Assembly: GCA_037975125.1 (NCBI GenBank)
Contig: CM075853.1
Coordinates: forward strand, 72,766,109-72,830,108
Direction: 5' to 3'
Length of the DNA stretch: 64,000 bases
Source: Latrodectus hesperus
Taxonomy: Eukaryota > Arthropoda > Arachnida > Araneae > Theridiidae
Part shown: piece by piece, positions 1 to 29,606 of the stretch
Numbering within the stretch: position 1 is the stretch's first letter
Layout: every line of letters starts with the position of its first letter
Program-made: the position numbers and the translations under genes
The notes under the pieces: model-generated
The model's input: only the letters and a program-made list of their open reading frames with translations
Database searches by the model: none
Told to the model about the DNA's origin: nothing

Positions 1-101
1 ATCCAATGAAAAATCTCTGAAGAAATAATTAGCCCTGTAATACAAATAATAAAAATTATCATAAAAATCAAATATCAAAAATTATCATAAAAATATTTTA
101 C

Positions 102-19200
<19,099 letters not shown>

Positions 19201-19525
19201 AATTAATAAAATCAACAGCTGGTATTCCAAAGGAAAAACAGCTTATATTATGATTACTATCACTCCATTTTTTTTCTATTGTTATGATGCTGCCAATTTC
19301 AATATGATATCTCTGAGCACGAATTTGAACCGTGGTATGGATGGAAGTTTCTGTAAAGCTAAGAATAGAGGGCGCTACTACCGTGGAGATCTAGAAAACT
19401 TCTAGCACGAAACTTCCTGCTTACTATTCCATTATTGTCTTATACCATTGTCCTTGTTTTCTGTAATATCCATTGCCTTTGATAAATATTCAGTTAAAAG
19501 TAAATATCCTATAAAAAATTTTCAA

Positions 19526-19657
19526 ATGCAGAAAGCAAATAAAGGTAGTAGTTGTTGCGTAGCATTTGGTTGCAATATGCGAGCTGGAACAAATTTACTT
19601 TCGCAAGTAAAAATGTTCAAATTTCCAATGGCACCCGATTTACAATCCTTAATTTAA
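19526..19657 (+). CDS. THAP-type zinc-finger fragment (43 aa)
   Basis: A plus-strand reading frame from ATG at 19526 contains SSCCVAFGCNMRAG...KMFKFP. This matches the first half of the THAP C2CH DNA-binding finger (C-x4-C, then an aromatic and FP motif). The second half, with the CxxH pair, is missing before the stop. It could be the first exon of a THAP gene, since several THAP genes have an intron soon after the FP motif and a GTAAAA donor-like site occurs in CGCAAGTAAAA at about 19606, or it could be a P-element/THAP transposon remnant. It starts 326 bp upstream of the Anp32 start, in the opposite direction. Confidence 0.4.
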   Translation: MQKANKGSSCCVAFGCNMRAGTNLLSQVKMFKFPMAPDLQSLI

Positions 19658-19659
19658 TT

Positions 19660-20386
19660 AGCTATATATTAAATTGACTCTTAAAAATAAGAATTAAATT
19701 TTAATTGCAATGAAAACCAAGATTTGTTTAAAATATTAATAAACAACAAGTAAATAAACACATCATAACAATTTTGTTCTACTCATTATTGATACCAATT
19801 CATATATTCTAGCAAGATCAAGAAAATTTTAATAAAATTTATAATACTATAAATAAAAGCATAAATAATACCTTGCTTAATATTTGAAACGATTAATAGC
19901 TCAATCACCGCAAAATATATTTCTTTAAATTTTGGAATAAATGCAAATGATTAACAATAGAGATAAATAATAACGAGAGTTAGAATGTGGGTTACAATAT
20001 TTATCCTTCATTAACAATTGATTTTAATATCGCCAATATGGTAATCTATCCGCAAAATATGGTAATCCATCAGGATTATTTAAGTAAAAATTATTAAAAA
20101 AATTAAAAAATTTACGGGTTCAACACTGATTGTACTCTTATTAAAAATTGTGTATTCCAATTCACGAATGCTTGAATTACTGAAACAATGTAAACCACAT
20201 GATTAAACTGGAATATGTAGTGACTTCTTCTAAAAAAAAACGCCACTATCACATGTATCGGCTGGGATGACATGCCTTCCAGGGAAAATTTGTGGGAAAG
20301 TGGATCGTATTCGCGGGTAGCTATAAGAAAACTTAGAAAATTTTTAGAGCTAGTTATGAGCAAACTTGCAACTCTCTACTGTTGCT
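19660..20386. other. AT-rich intergenic sequence
   Basis: I recognise no gene. Short overlapping ORFs on both strands at about 20112-20400 have no recognisable motifs. Confidence 0.4.
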
Positions 20387-20400
20387 ATAAGATTATCCAT

Positions 20401-20551
20401 CAGGCTTCTCCTGAGCATCTTTTGGATTGCATGGGTCTCTCTTGGGAGGATCTCATTAGCAATCCTCTTTTAGTCTTCGACTTCCTTACAGTCAACGAAC
20501 TCGTGGATCTAGTCTGACTCCGTCAGACATGGAGGATAAGCAACAACAACA
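20401..20551 (+). mobile_element. 151-bp 5'-truncated non-LTR (Jockey-like) retrotransposon tail with 14-bp TSD
   Basis: The first 117 bases encode QASPEHLLDCMGLSWEDLI...DFLTVNELVDLV followed by a TGA stop. This is the C-terminal end of a LINE ORF2 of the Jockey type with a terminal RNase H-like domain. A short 3' UTR ends in a CAACAACAACAA tail. The segment is flanked by perfect copies of ATAAGATTATCCAT (20387-20400 and 20552-20565). A severely 5'-truncated insert with a simple 3' tail and a long target duplication is the expected product of target-primed reverse transcription. Confidence 0.8.
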
Positions 20552-20565
20552 ATAAGATTATCCAT

Positions 20566-21500
20566 AATCCTCCCAATGAAAATTGTCCTTATGCTTTTTG
20601 TTGATTTACAGGAGCTATCATGCAAATCACAAATGAACTCACCAGTCTCACATACCATTTGGTGGTGTAAATTAGTTGTTTGAGAAACCTCCGAATTGGT
20701 CGAGTTTCCTCATTTTAAAGTTTCTAAATTAACAAAGCACTGTGGATCTAATACTTCACAACAGAATATGTTATGTTTTAACCACGGGCACTTTCGATCT
20801 CTCTACGTTCTGGCTTTTACTATATTGCTAATTTGCTATTTACAGCATTATTTTTTTTATTTTGTCTAGATTAATCTTCTTAATGTTGTTCAAGTTTATT
20901 GGACATTTCCTCAAGCAGTATTTGTCTTATGTAGGTAATGTCCTTCCCTACATTTTAAGGTGTAGATGCTCCTCACGATTGTGAGGCTTGTTTACTCTTC
21001 AAAAAGAAGACTGCTGTTTGGGTGTTTCTGTTTATGTTTTCGTCTATACTCCTAAGTAAAAGCAAGGTATGCTAATTGTTTGCGTGTGTTGAATAACAGA
21101 GGATAAACAAATAATACTCAAAAAATTAAATTATCTCTATTTTATGGGGTTTTTTTAATAGCTTAGTTTATAACTTTAAAGTAGCTTGAAACCTTTTTTT
21201 TATTTTGTTATTGGATAGAGAAAAATAGTAGCGTTTAAATTATATTAACTGGAAAGAAATGAAACATGAATTTCAATTAAAACCAGAAAAATGTACATCA
21301 AATGTCTATGAAATAAAAGAAAATTACATTTTAAATCTGAAATCGAAATGAAATTACTGAACTCAAAAATATTAAAAGAAGATATTTTCAGAAGATACCC
21401 TAATTGACATAAAAACAACATTGCAATCTGAAAATATGATTATCAAATTACGACAATCGTAATCTAATTGATGGAGAAAAATTGGTATTCTTGAAATTAT
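20566..21500. other. Intergenic sequence, no gene recognised
   Basis: AT-rich with a short hairpin (CTCACGATTGTGAG) near 20974. I see no supported exon. Confidence 0.4.
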
Positions 21501-21529
21501 TCAAGTACATTTGTAGTGGTCCCGCTGCA

Positions 21530-22520
21530 AAATGTAAACAAGCACCAAAAAAGGTAAACAACGCGGATGGATACAAGACACGTGGCGTAAGAATAAACTT
21601 TCTTACCAGACAAGTGTGATTAGGCAGAGACGCTTCTCACCACAAGCGTCTCCAGCCAGAGCCCGGAGCCTCGGCTCCCAGACGATTTTGGCTATGATTC
21701 AGTGACTTGGCGATGTAAAGAAAGCGATAAGTTTCTCTGGCTAGGAAGTTTATCTCATTGTTAAACATGGCGGATTTCACAGCTACGCTTTCCGTTTTCC
21801 TTTAGAAATATGTATCGATTTAGTATTGTTATATTTTTATAAATATAACAAATTATTAGTTAATTAATTCATCGGGAATATAATTTCTTTGTATTATAAA
21901 AACAATGGATGTGTGTGTATTGCGTTAACAGGATCTTTTCCTCTCTAGCAAAAAACAATTTAGTCAAATTAATTTTATCATGGGAATACAGAAATAAGAA
22001 AGAAACGTGATAATGCAATTCACACTTCTTTGTTACTTTCATACTATCACATCCACCTTATCTGCGAAAAAATAACTGTCTTCAGCACCATAAAAATACA
22101 AATAAAGTTGTTATCTATTTCTATTTTAAATATCGTGCTAAGATATAAGCAAACTATTCCGCTTTTCCTTCATATTTCGAAAAAATATTAAAACTTGCAA
22201 ACATATATAAACAAATCGACTAACACGAACCTCGTTTCAAATTAGAACGGGGAATAAGAAAACATAGGGTTACTAATATTAAGTCTGAACAATAGTCACA
22301 TTTTACACCGCCAAATTATTGTAACTACTCTCTTCAAGTGCGCATGCGTTAGAATTCCCATTTGGAGCCGACGTTCCGGGCCCGGTCTCGAGACGCTTGT
22401 CTTCTCACCAGTCTGCTCTCGACCGTGGAATTGAGCGTTAGCAGCGGAACACTCGCTACTACAATTTTGTGAATGTTCGTCAAGTCTTGTTAATTTTTTC
22501 AATTTACTACTTATGCGATG
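21530..22520. promoter_or_regulatory. CpG-richer block, candidate promoter (possibly of Anp32-like gene)
   Basis: Two GC-rich clusters (21.53-21.78 and 22.32-22.46 kb) stand out from a roughly 73% AT background. They contain a near-palindromic NRF1-type site TGCGCATGCG at 22339-22348 and a YY1-like AAACATGGCGG at 21763. Both motif classes are typical of TATA-less housekeeping promoters. The block lies 2.3-3.3 kb upstream of the Anp32-like start codon, so a 5'-UTR exon could start here. The clusters also resemble each other in inverted orientation, so a paired repeat is an alternative explanation. Confidence 0.35.
21627..21652. repeat. Hairpin, 9-bp perfect arms
   Basis: GAGACGCTT (21627-21635) pairs with AAGCGTCTC (21644-21652) across an 8-nt loop. 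It is in the left GC-rich cluster. Confidence 0.85.
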
Positions 22521-22724
22521 TCTTATTTAAGTTAATTGTATTTCATGTAAATTACTAATTAAATAGTTATGTCTGGATTTAACATCACTCGTTTTTATTA
22601 TTTTTATCCATCGACATTTACTATAACATTATTTTGCAGAATATGTGATTCCAAGCTTTTCATTTGGTAATGTAAAAGCGATAAGGAAATTATTGTCAAA
22701 ATTCCGCAGATCACTTAGTCAAAA

Positions 22725-22841
22725 ATGGAAGATGCCGTTTACTGTATGCATTGTATATTCATTTGCCAAGAAAAATGTGTATATTGTAAAGAAAGTACGA
22801 AAATAGGAACAAATGAAGTAGTTAATCAGTTAGACAATTAA
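22725..22841 (+). CDS. Possible 38-aa cysteine-rich small ORF
   Basis: ATG in an AAAATGG context opens 38 codons with cysteines in YCMHCIFICQEKCVYCK (C-x2-C-x4-C-x3-C-x2-C spacing). It lies about 270 bp downstream of the right GC-rich cluster. I do not recognise a family, and an ORF this short may be chance. Confidence 0.2.
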   Translation: MEDAVYCMHCIFICQEKCVYCKESTKIGTNEVVNQLDN

Positions 22842-22958
22842 TAATTTAGCCCTTTCATTTTGGTCCCAAATCGGCAAAAACAGAGAGAACATCAAAATAA
22901 AATTTTATGCTTATTTTCCATTCACTGCAAACAATTTAAGCATTTTACCAAGATCTCT

Positions 22959-23290
22959 TGGCCGTGGTAGCCTAGTGGTTAGGGCATTGGCCTTCCTTCC
23001 TGAAGGGTTGGGTTCAATTCCCAATACCGCCAAAGATCCACCGAGTACATGTAATATAAGCGTCCGTTAAATCTGTGGAATCGAAAATCCTGTACTCGGT
23101 CGTTAAGCCGTTTCCATGGTTGTAATGGTCTGGAGAAAAATTTCCTTTCCCTCCAGATAAAGATAAAATTGAGGGAGTGGATAGAGCTTGGTTGTGCCAT
23201 CAATCAACCTTAGACCAGTCTTAGAGCAAAGACGTCCTTCGTAGTTCTCTGGTTAAATGAAAGACGCACCTTTCTTACTTAATTTCCTAT
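22959..23290 (+). repeat. tRNA-derived SINE
   Basis: The head has a Pol III A box (TAGCCTAGTGG, 22969) and B box (GGTTCAATTCC, 23011) at tRNA spacing. A GC-richer body follows to about 23.29 kb. No target duplication was resolved, so the 3' boundary is approximate. Confidence 0.75.
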
Positions 23291-25440
23291 AGCAGTCAGC
23301 TAGTGACATTGGCTTGTCCAAATGTCATAAATAACAACATCCAGGACCTCTAGAAGACATAAACATTAATTCTGCCTGCGTTCTTACAAGCAAATTAAAA
23401 CAATAATAGCTCAATCCTTATAAAATCAGAAATATTGTGTGGTAGGAATGGGTTTTTCAAGAAGATCACATCATGATTACGGACAAATTAACATGAGAGA
23501 TGAAAACAAGAAACATAATCATCACGATGAAAATTTGCCCCGATTACTTCTATTGCAAGTTGATGCAGGAGGTGAATTCCTAAAATGGCATTTAAAAACA
23601 TTTACTAATATATCATTTGCTTAATAAAGCAAGTTTCTATATCATAAAATTCAAAACAAGATTATATATTAGTGTAGTGAAATATGATTTTAAAAGTTGA
23701 TTAATAAAATAAATTAATATAAAAAAATTTATATTATATTTGCTAATCGAAACCTTTATTGAGAGTGATTGCATAGGACGGAATAAAATTTATTTTAAAT
23801 TGGCAATCTTTTTGGCAAATTTAAAGCATAACCTACTATTTTTCTATTCGATATTTTGATTATGATATTTAAAATTAATTTGGATCGTAATTAATATTTA
23901 TTTTGCTTCAAACTTACTGCAAATCTACTTTTATCATGATGCAATTAATTTCATTTATGCAACACCATTCCTGCAATCAGTTCGCTTCTTTCCCCCTCTT
24001 TTAAATTTGTTATTTATCCATAACAGTTGAAATAGAGAAAATGTGAACAGCATTGGCTTACCTTATTTCTTCACCAACACTCTGTAATTGTTTTTAAAGG
24101 AAATTATGATATTTAATATGGAAACCTTTTCCATTGCTGTGAGCGAGTTAATACTTTTTAAATTACAACGCTTATCAGAAATGCATTGGAAGAAAGATTA
24201 AAATGTTTAATAATTTTTTAAAACTTCCTACTTTAGTATTTAATAACATCATAACTAAAAGTAATTTGCAAGCGTTTTAAATCTTTTTCAATTTATTTTT
24301 AGTTAATATATATATGAGAACTGTTTTTTGCAGTGCAAACAAGTTTAAGGAAAAAAAGTTAAATAAATACTGCAAGCAAATAGTTTTCCAAATAGCATTT
24401 TCTTCTGAAAGGTGGGTACATAATTTTCACGGGAAACTAGGGCCTGCAAAAACTGATGAGTTTGGCCCGATAGTGTTTTCATATTATAAAATATGAAATC
24501 TCACTATCTCTTTGATGAGAATCTCTGTTAAATCTAGTCCTTTTAAATATTGTTAGAATATTTTCGGGTTTCTCCCACAGTGAATCGTGAATACGGCCCT
24601 GTGTCTATGAAAAGTTTTTCCAGAAGAAAATATGCGGTAGAAATTAAAATTCCTTTCAGTGACTTTCCTTTGGACGTTAGGCTGTCCACTACGCAATGAC
24701 TAAAGTATAAAATTTGCAGAATTTAAGAATAACAATTTATTTGTTGAAAATATTGAATGGGTAGGCAATTTTTTAAGCATGTTCCAATAAATTCAACACA
24801 TAGAAAAGATGTAATTAGCACAATCATTTGGATTTAATAAGTGACCAGGGATATTATGGTGCAGATGTCATGTCTAGAACCTTTAACAGTGTGTAAGATT
24901 TCCCATATTAGCAATATTGCGCAATGCACTTCTCGTTCTTTAAATTTGTCTATTTCTTATTTGATAGTTGCATGATGTTTTTAGCAAGTTCATGATTGCG
25001 TCGGAGAAGCTATTTGTTCAAGAATATTCCAAAAATAACTTGTTGTACAACATAACATTTTAAATTGTTCCTTGCGACTACGAAAGAAGCAACAATAAGA
25101 CATGACTCTAAAGAACTTCTAAAGCAATGATGGCAAACTTTAAAACTAATAGATCACAACACACGAATTTTATTTGGAAGACCATTAATTATATGAATTT
25201 AAAATAAAAGAGGCTATAAATATATTTTTCGACTTATAATCAGAAATTTAAAATTAAAATAAATTATTAAAGACTTCATATAGAGGTTTGACCCCTATAT
25301 GAAACACATACATAAATGATAACAGATTTTGATGTCCCTCTTTGATGGCTTTCATATAATTTAAAAAGTTTAACTAAAAATTTTCTTAATAATGACGTGC
25401 CTTAAACATTCATATTTTACATCGTTCAAACTTTTAACAA
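23291..25440. other. AT-rich intergenic sequence, nothing recognised
   Basis: Short ORFs at 23439-23624 and 24314-24496 (plus strand) have no recognisable domain. Confidence 0.4.
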
Positions 25441-25442
25441 TT

Positions 25443-25506
25443 GCTTTAATGAATTATTTAAAGTAATTACTTAAACTATAATTGCTTTAAATAATTCATT
25501 AAAGGC
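25443..25506. repeat. Near-perfect inverted repeat (about 27-bp arms)
   Basis: TTTAATGAATTATTTAAAG at 25446 recurs inverted at about 25484-25502. Arms of about 27 bp differ by one substitution and one base of length, with a short central loop. Confidence 0.85.
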
Positions 25507-25855
25507 AGGGAAGTTTTGTGAAATTTTGTTTCTAAAGCTTCGGAGGAGTCAAGATAGATGTTACCTGATTCATATTTAATTCCTTTCGTTCTGCCTGAGT
25601 AATCAATGGGAATAAATGTTCCATGTCCTTTTTCTTGATAGCATTTCTATGTTTAATTAAGAATTTCGTGTTATATTTATTTTCTTATTATTATTATTTT
25701 CTAGCCAGTAAAGATTCTTCAGAATATTCCATTTTAATATTGGAATTTAAAGTGATGTAACTTGGAACTGTTTAGCAACATGTTTTACTAAATTGTTTTT
25801 AGTAGCACAGCACATGACATATAGGAAATAACATTTAACATCTCATCAATAGAAA

Positions 25856-26031
25856 GGCCGAGCTGGCAGCCAAATGGTTAGCGCTCTTGCCTTCAGTTCA
25901 ACAGATAGTGGGATTGAGTCCCACCTTGGGCATAGATGTTTGTAGTGGTTCGGAATACACTTTAAACCGTAGGTCTTGGTCTGATTAGCCCTCGTGTGCA
26001 AAAAAGACCGCTGAGCGACAAACAAACTATG
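25856..26031 (+). repeat. tRNA-derived SINE with 8-bp direct repeats
   Basis: The head contains GGCAGCCAAATGGTTAG (A box) and GGGATTGAGTCCC (B box). The flanks carry AATAGAAA on both sides (25848-25855, 26032-26039). Related copies are at 46453 (plus) and 1393-1503 (minus). Confidence 0.75.
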
Positions 26032-26669
26032 AATAGAAATAACTTTTATTTTGTTTTTACCAATGAGATTTTGTTTGCATTACCTAGAATTTCACAACAA
26101 ATAATTACAAAATTAAATGTACTTTTCTCTAAATAAAATCCAATATAGTTTTTTTATTAATACTATTATTTAATAAATCTCATAATTTATAATTATGCTA
26201 TCATAAATAAGCACTGGAATTATAACTTGAAGTAAAACTTTACATAAAATGAATTTATATACCTAGATATATTCTGCATTAACAAATGTTGAAAAAGCGA
26301 ATGATTAACTTAAATATTACACACATCAAAAACAAAATAGTGTCAATAAGCAAATCAATAACAAAATAGTTTCAATTCAAAATTAATTAATTGGCTGACT
26401 CCAATGAATTAATTTTCTAACTTTACGTATTCAATCAATAGATACTCAGTTTTAGACAAAATGATATTTTACAATCCTTAAACAGAATATAAAATTATAC
26501 ACTGGTGTTAAAATATATCAAAATTAAAATTTTAATAAACCACTTTTTCTTTCCATATAATGCATGATAAATTTAATTATATACATTTATTATTATTTTT
26601 TTAATTATCTGGGATGAAAATCAAAATAGCAGGATCAATTCTTAGCAATTTTATTTAGAAAGTATAGTT

Positions 26670-27180
26670 CACTTACTCTGACGAGAAATTGCTTTCGAAC
26701 ACTGGCGTATTCATTATTTTCATGATTTTTTTATTTTATTTTATTTTATTACATTACATATATTCAGACTTGTATGCTTGATTCTTGAGATCCGCTTGTA
26801 AGTCTTCGTCGATAATAGGACAAATAGCACAATGACAGATGTACAACCACAGAAGAATAACGAAGAAAACACCCAGGGCCATGGTGGGAATCGAACCCAC
26901 ACTCCTACGCTCTCAAGCGATTAGCGGTGATGCTTTAGACCACTCAGCCACGGAGCGCCTATTATTTTCATGAATACTAACTTTCAGGAGTAAAACGAAT
27001 TTAATTTCGACCACTGGCGTATTCGTTATTTTTCATTTAAGTGCTTTTTCTGACGGAAGAAACGATATTACTTTCGAACACTGGCGTATTTGTTAGTTTT
27101 CATATAAGAGTAACTCTGACGAGTAAAACAAGATAATTTTCGAGCACTAACGTATTCATTACTTTGATGAGTAAGCAAAA
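26670..27180 (+). repeat. Four-copy tandem repeat of about 60-75-bp units, split by a SINE
   Basis: Units share TTTCGAACACTGGCGTATT, a TTATTTTCAT part and a CTGACGAGTAAAAC part. Copies start near 26670, 26975, 27045 and 27110. The first copy is interrupted by the SINE at 26726-26960. Confidence 0.7.
26726..26960 (-). repeat. tRNA-Ser(GCT)-derived SINE with perfect 13-bp TSD
   Basis: Read on the minus strand, the head is tRNA-like: GTGGCTGAGTGGTCTAAAGC holds the A box, a CACCGCTAATCG anticodon-loop-like part suggests tRNA-Ser(GCU), and GGTTCGATTCC is the B box. A unique body and an (AATAA)n-type tail follow. ATTATTTTCATGA flanks it exactly (26713-26725, 26961-26973). The acceptor stem does not pair, so it is a SINE and not a tRNA gene. 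Confidence 0.88.
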
Positions 27181-27184
27181 TTAA

Positions 27185-28071
27185 AATTCCATGACAGGAA
27201 ACAATTCAGCTTTAATATTTCTGACCGATTTTTTCGCTATAATAATTATTATTCTTAAATACATGGGAGTGTGCATTTACAAAATAAATTGCACTCTCAC
27301 TTTCATTATTAATCTTGTTCGGAATCCTGCCAGCTTCTTTTTTTTAGCATGTTAATAAAGAATTCTGAAATAGATAAGTTGTCGATTCTTCTCTTAAAAT
27401 ATAAGAGCTATTAAATATGTAATTAACTCCTTTTAAGTAAAATATAATATAAATGCTGTACTTTTAATTAAAAGCATCAAATGTTTAAATTTTTACTTTA
27501 TCTGCTAATAAATTTCATTTTTATGCTTATGAAATCAATATGTATTACGGAATAATATTACCATAAAAAATAAAAATTCCTTAACAAATTTGTTTCTAAC
27601 ACAAATTTGAGGTTGAGAATAAAATTTTTATGCAATAAAAAGTTTTAATATGTTAATGGAAGACAAATATTTTTATACCATGACAAACTAATAAGAAAGC
27701 AAATTTAAACTTAAGCCTAGTGGTGAGAAAACATTCTTTGGACTGAAAAGTACTATGTTTAATCCTAATCATATTTTGGATAATGAAATGAAGATATGTA
27801 TTAGATTTTTGCTTTTAGTGTATATGTATTTGTCAGTTTCTTCTCTTGTAACTAGTGATACCAAAATCTAGAAATTTGAAACAAAGGTATTCGGTATTAT
27901 AAATCTTAACTTATAAGTTATAAAGCGAATATATTGTGAAAGTTAACTAGATTTATAATATTTTACTCTACAAATTATTTGAAACATTATGCAAAATAAA
28001 AAAAATTGTAAATTTAATGTTAATTTTAGTAAAAAAAACATAAATTTTTTCCCAGTGAAACATTCTTATTT
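27185..28071. other. AT-rich intergenic sequence, nothing recognised
   Basis: I see no ORF or repeat of note. Confidence 0.4.
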
Positions 28072-28073
28072 AC

Positions 28074-29604
28074 ACTGCTGGACAATTGCTAAGGACGGAT
28101 CACAAATTGCAATGTAGCACATCATTAAGCGAGACATGAGGCCTAGTAGGATAAAATATAGTTGCCACACTGTTCAGACATTAGAATATTTATTGTTCTG
28201 GAAAGTACAAAAGCTGTGAAACATCTGAAAGAAAAAAAATGTTCATTTGATGCTGCATACGGAAAAATGGAACAATGCATCTAAAAGTCAGCAGGCAGCT
28301 TGAAAAAAGGTACAAGTACGGGATGTGTCCACCGTGGAGTGTGATGCAACATTCCACACGTCGTATCATACTTTGCAAAACATTATCCAGCAGCTATTAA
28401 GGCAATTTATCCCATTCCTCTGGGAGTGCACGGATGAGAGTGTTCTTGTTTATCGAAGGATAGTTTCGACCAGCAACTTGCCTCCTCAAAGCATCCCACA
28501 CATTTTCAATAGGGTTTAGATCTGGAGAACGTGATGGCCATATGAGGCATTGAATACCCTCGCTGTCTAGACAATCCTGAACAGCGAATATTCGATGACA
28601 TGTTGCGTTGTCGTCCATAAAAACAAATTTATCACCGACAGCACCACGGAAAAGACGAACATGAGGAAGTAGAACTTCATTAATGTATCGTTAGCCCGTC
28701 ATAGTCCCATTCGCAACCACATTTAGGGGCGTGCGACCATTGATCATAATGCCGGCCCACATCATGACACTGCATGTCGGATATCGGTCCTTTTCCTGGA
28801 TATTTTCTGGACGATAATCAGTACCACTCTCGCGCCAGATCAGTTGGCGTCTACAATCCGATGACAGACTGAACCTACTCTCATCTGAGAATAGTACGCA
28901 TGCCCAGTCCTGTTCAGTCCAATTGCGATGCTCACGACACCATTGCAAAAGGGCAGTACCATGCTGTCTGGTCAATGGGACACACACAACAGGTCTGCGG
29001 GCGTATAGTCCTCCTCCTCTCAAACGTCTGGCAACAGTTTTTCGGGAGATCTGCTTTCCTGAGGCAACAAGAAACTGATTTGCCACCTGCTGAGCTGTGG
29101 TGCGCCTGTTCCTTTTTGCTGATAGGACGATATATTTGTCTTCTGCAGGCGTCGTACTTCTAACATGACCTCTCCCGTGCCACCTACTACACATTCCAGT
29201 AGTTTTAAATGACTTCCACTGCCGAGAAATAATGCTGTGAGTGATGTCGAACTCCCTGTCAACATTTGTTATTTTTCGCCCTTTTTTTATCTTTCCAATA
29301 TTTCGGCCACGCATAAAATCATCTAAGTGATGTGGGGAAGACATGCCAAAAATTTCAAAATCTTCTATTAAATCTTTCCAGTAAAACTTTGACTTGAAAC
29401 AACAACTGTCCACACGCGTCAAAACCTTTAAAACTATTATAAACGCTATCGCGTGATGAACAGACGTGGAAAAAAAAATTTGCATTCGCATACTTCTTTT
29501 TACTATATCCCGCACTTATTCTAATTTTCCACATTTTGCTTCCTTTCATTTTGTGGTTGCTATGGATGATTGGGTTATCCATCCTCAGCAATTGTCCAGC
29601 AGTG
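28074..29604 (-). mobile_element. Tc1-like DNA transposon, near complete
   Basis: It is 1531 bp, flanked by TA (28072-28073, 29605-29606). Terminal inverted repeats of about 28 bp start CACTGCTGGACAATTGCT at both ends with two mismatches overall. It contains a single minus-strand transposase gene of normal size, interrupted by stops. The size, TIRs, TA target and DD34E transposase place it in the Tc1/mariner superfamily. Confidence 0.93.
28316..29344 (-). pseudogene. Tc1-like transposase (DD34E) pseudogene with three in-frame stops
   Basis: From ATG at 29344 (MSSPHHLDDFMRGRN), the frame runs 343 codons to a conserved LHGGHIPY end, the normal length for Tc1 transposase. An N-terminal helix-turn-helix DNA-binding region (residues 1-110) precedes the catalytic domain. 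The triad is visible as D154 (FSDESRF), D245 (MDDNA) and E280 (NPIENVWD), with 34 residues between the last two. Stops interrupt it at 28691-28693 (TAA), 28397-28399 (TAA) and 28394-28396 (TAG). I see no frameshift. I did not use upstream in-frame Met codons because they precede the family's usual start. Confidence 0.92.
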
Positions 29605-29606
29605 TA

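Noticed and set aside
26877..26958. Possible functional tRNA-Ser gene (minus strand)
   Set aside because: A and B boxes are good but the acceptor stem does not pair, and the unit continues into a body and A-rich tail with a 13-bp target duplication, so it is a SINE.
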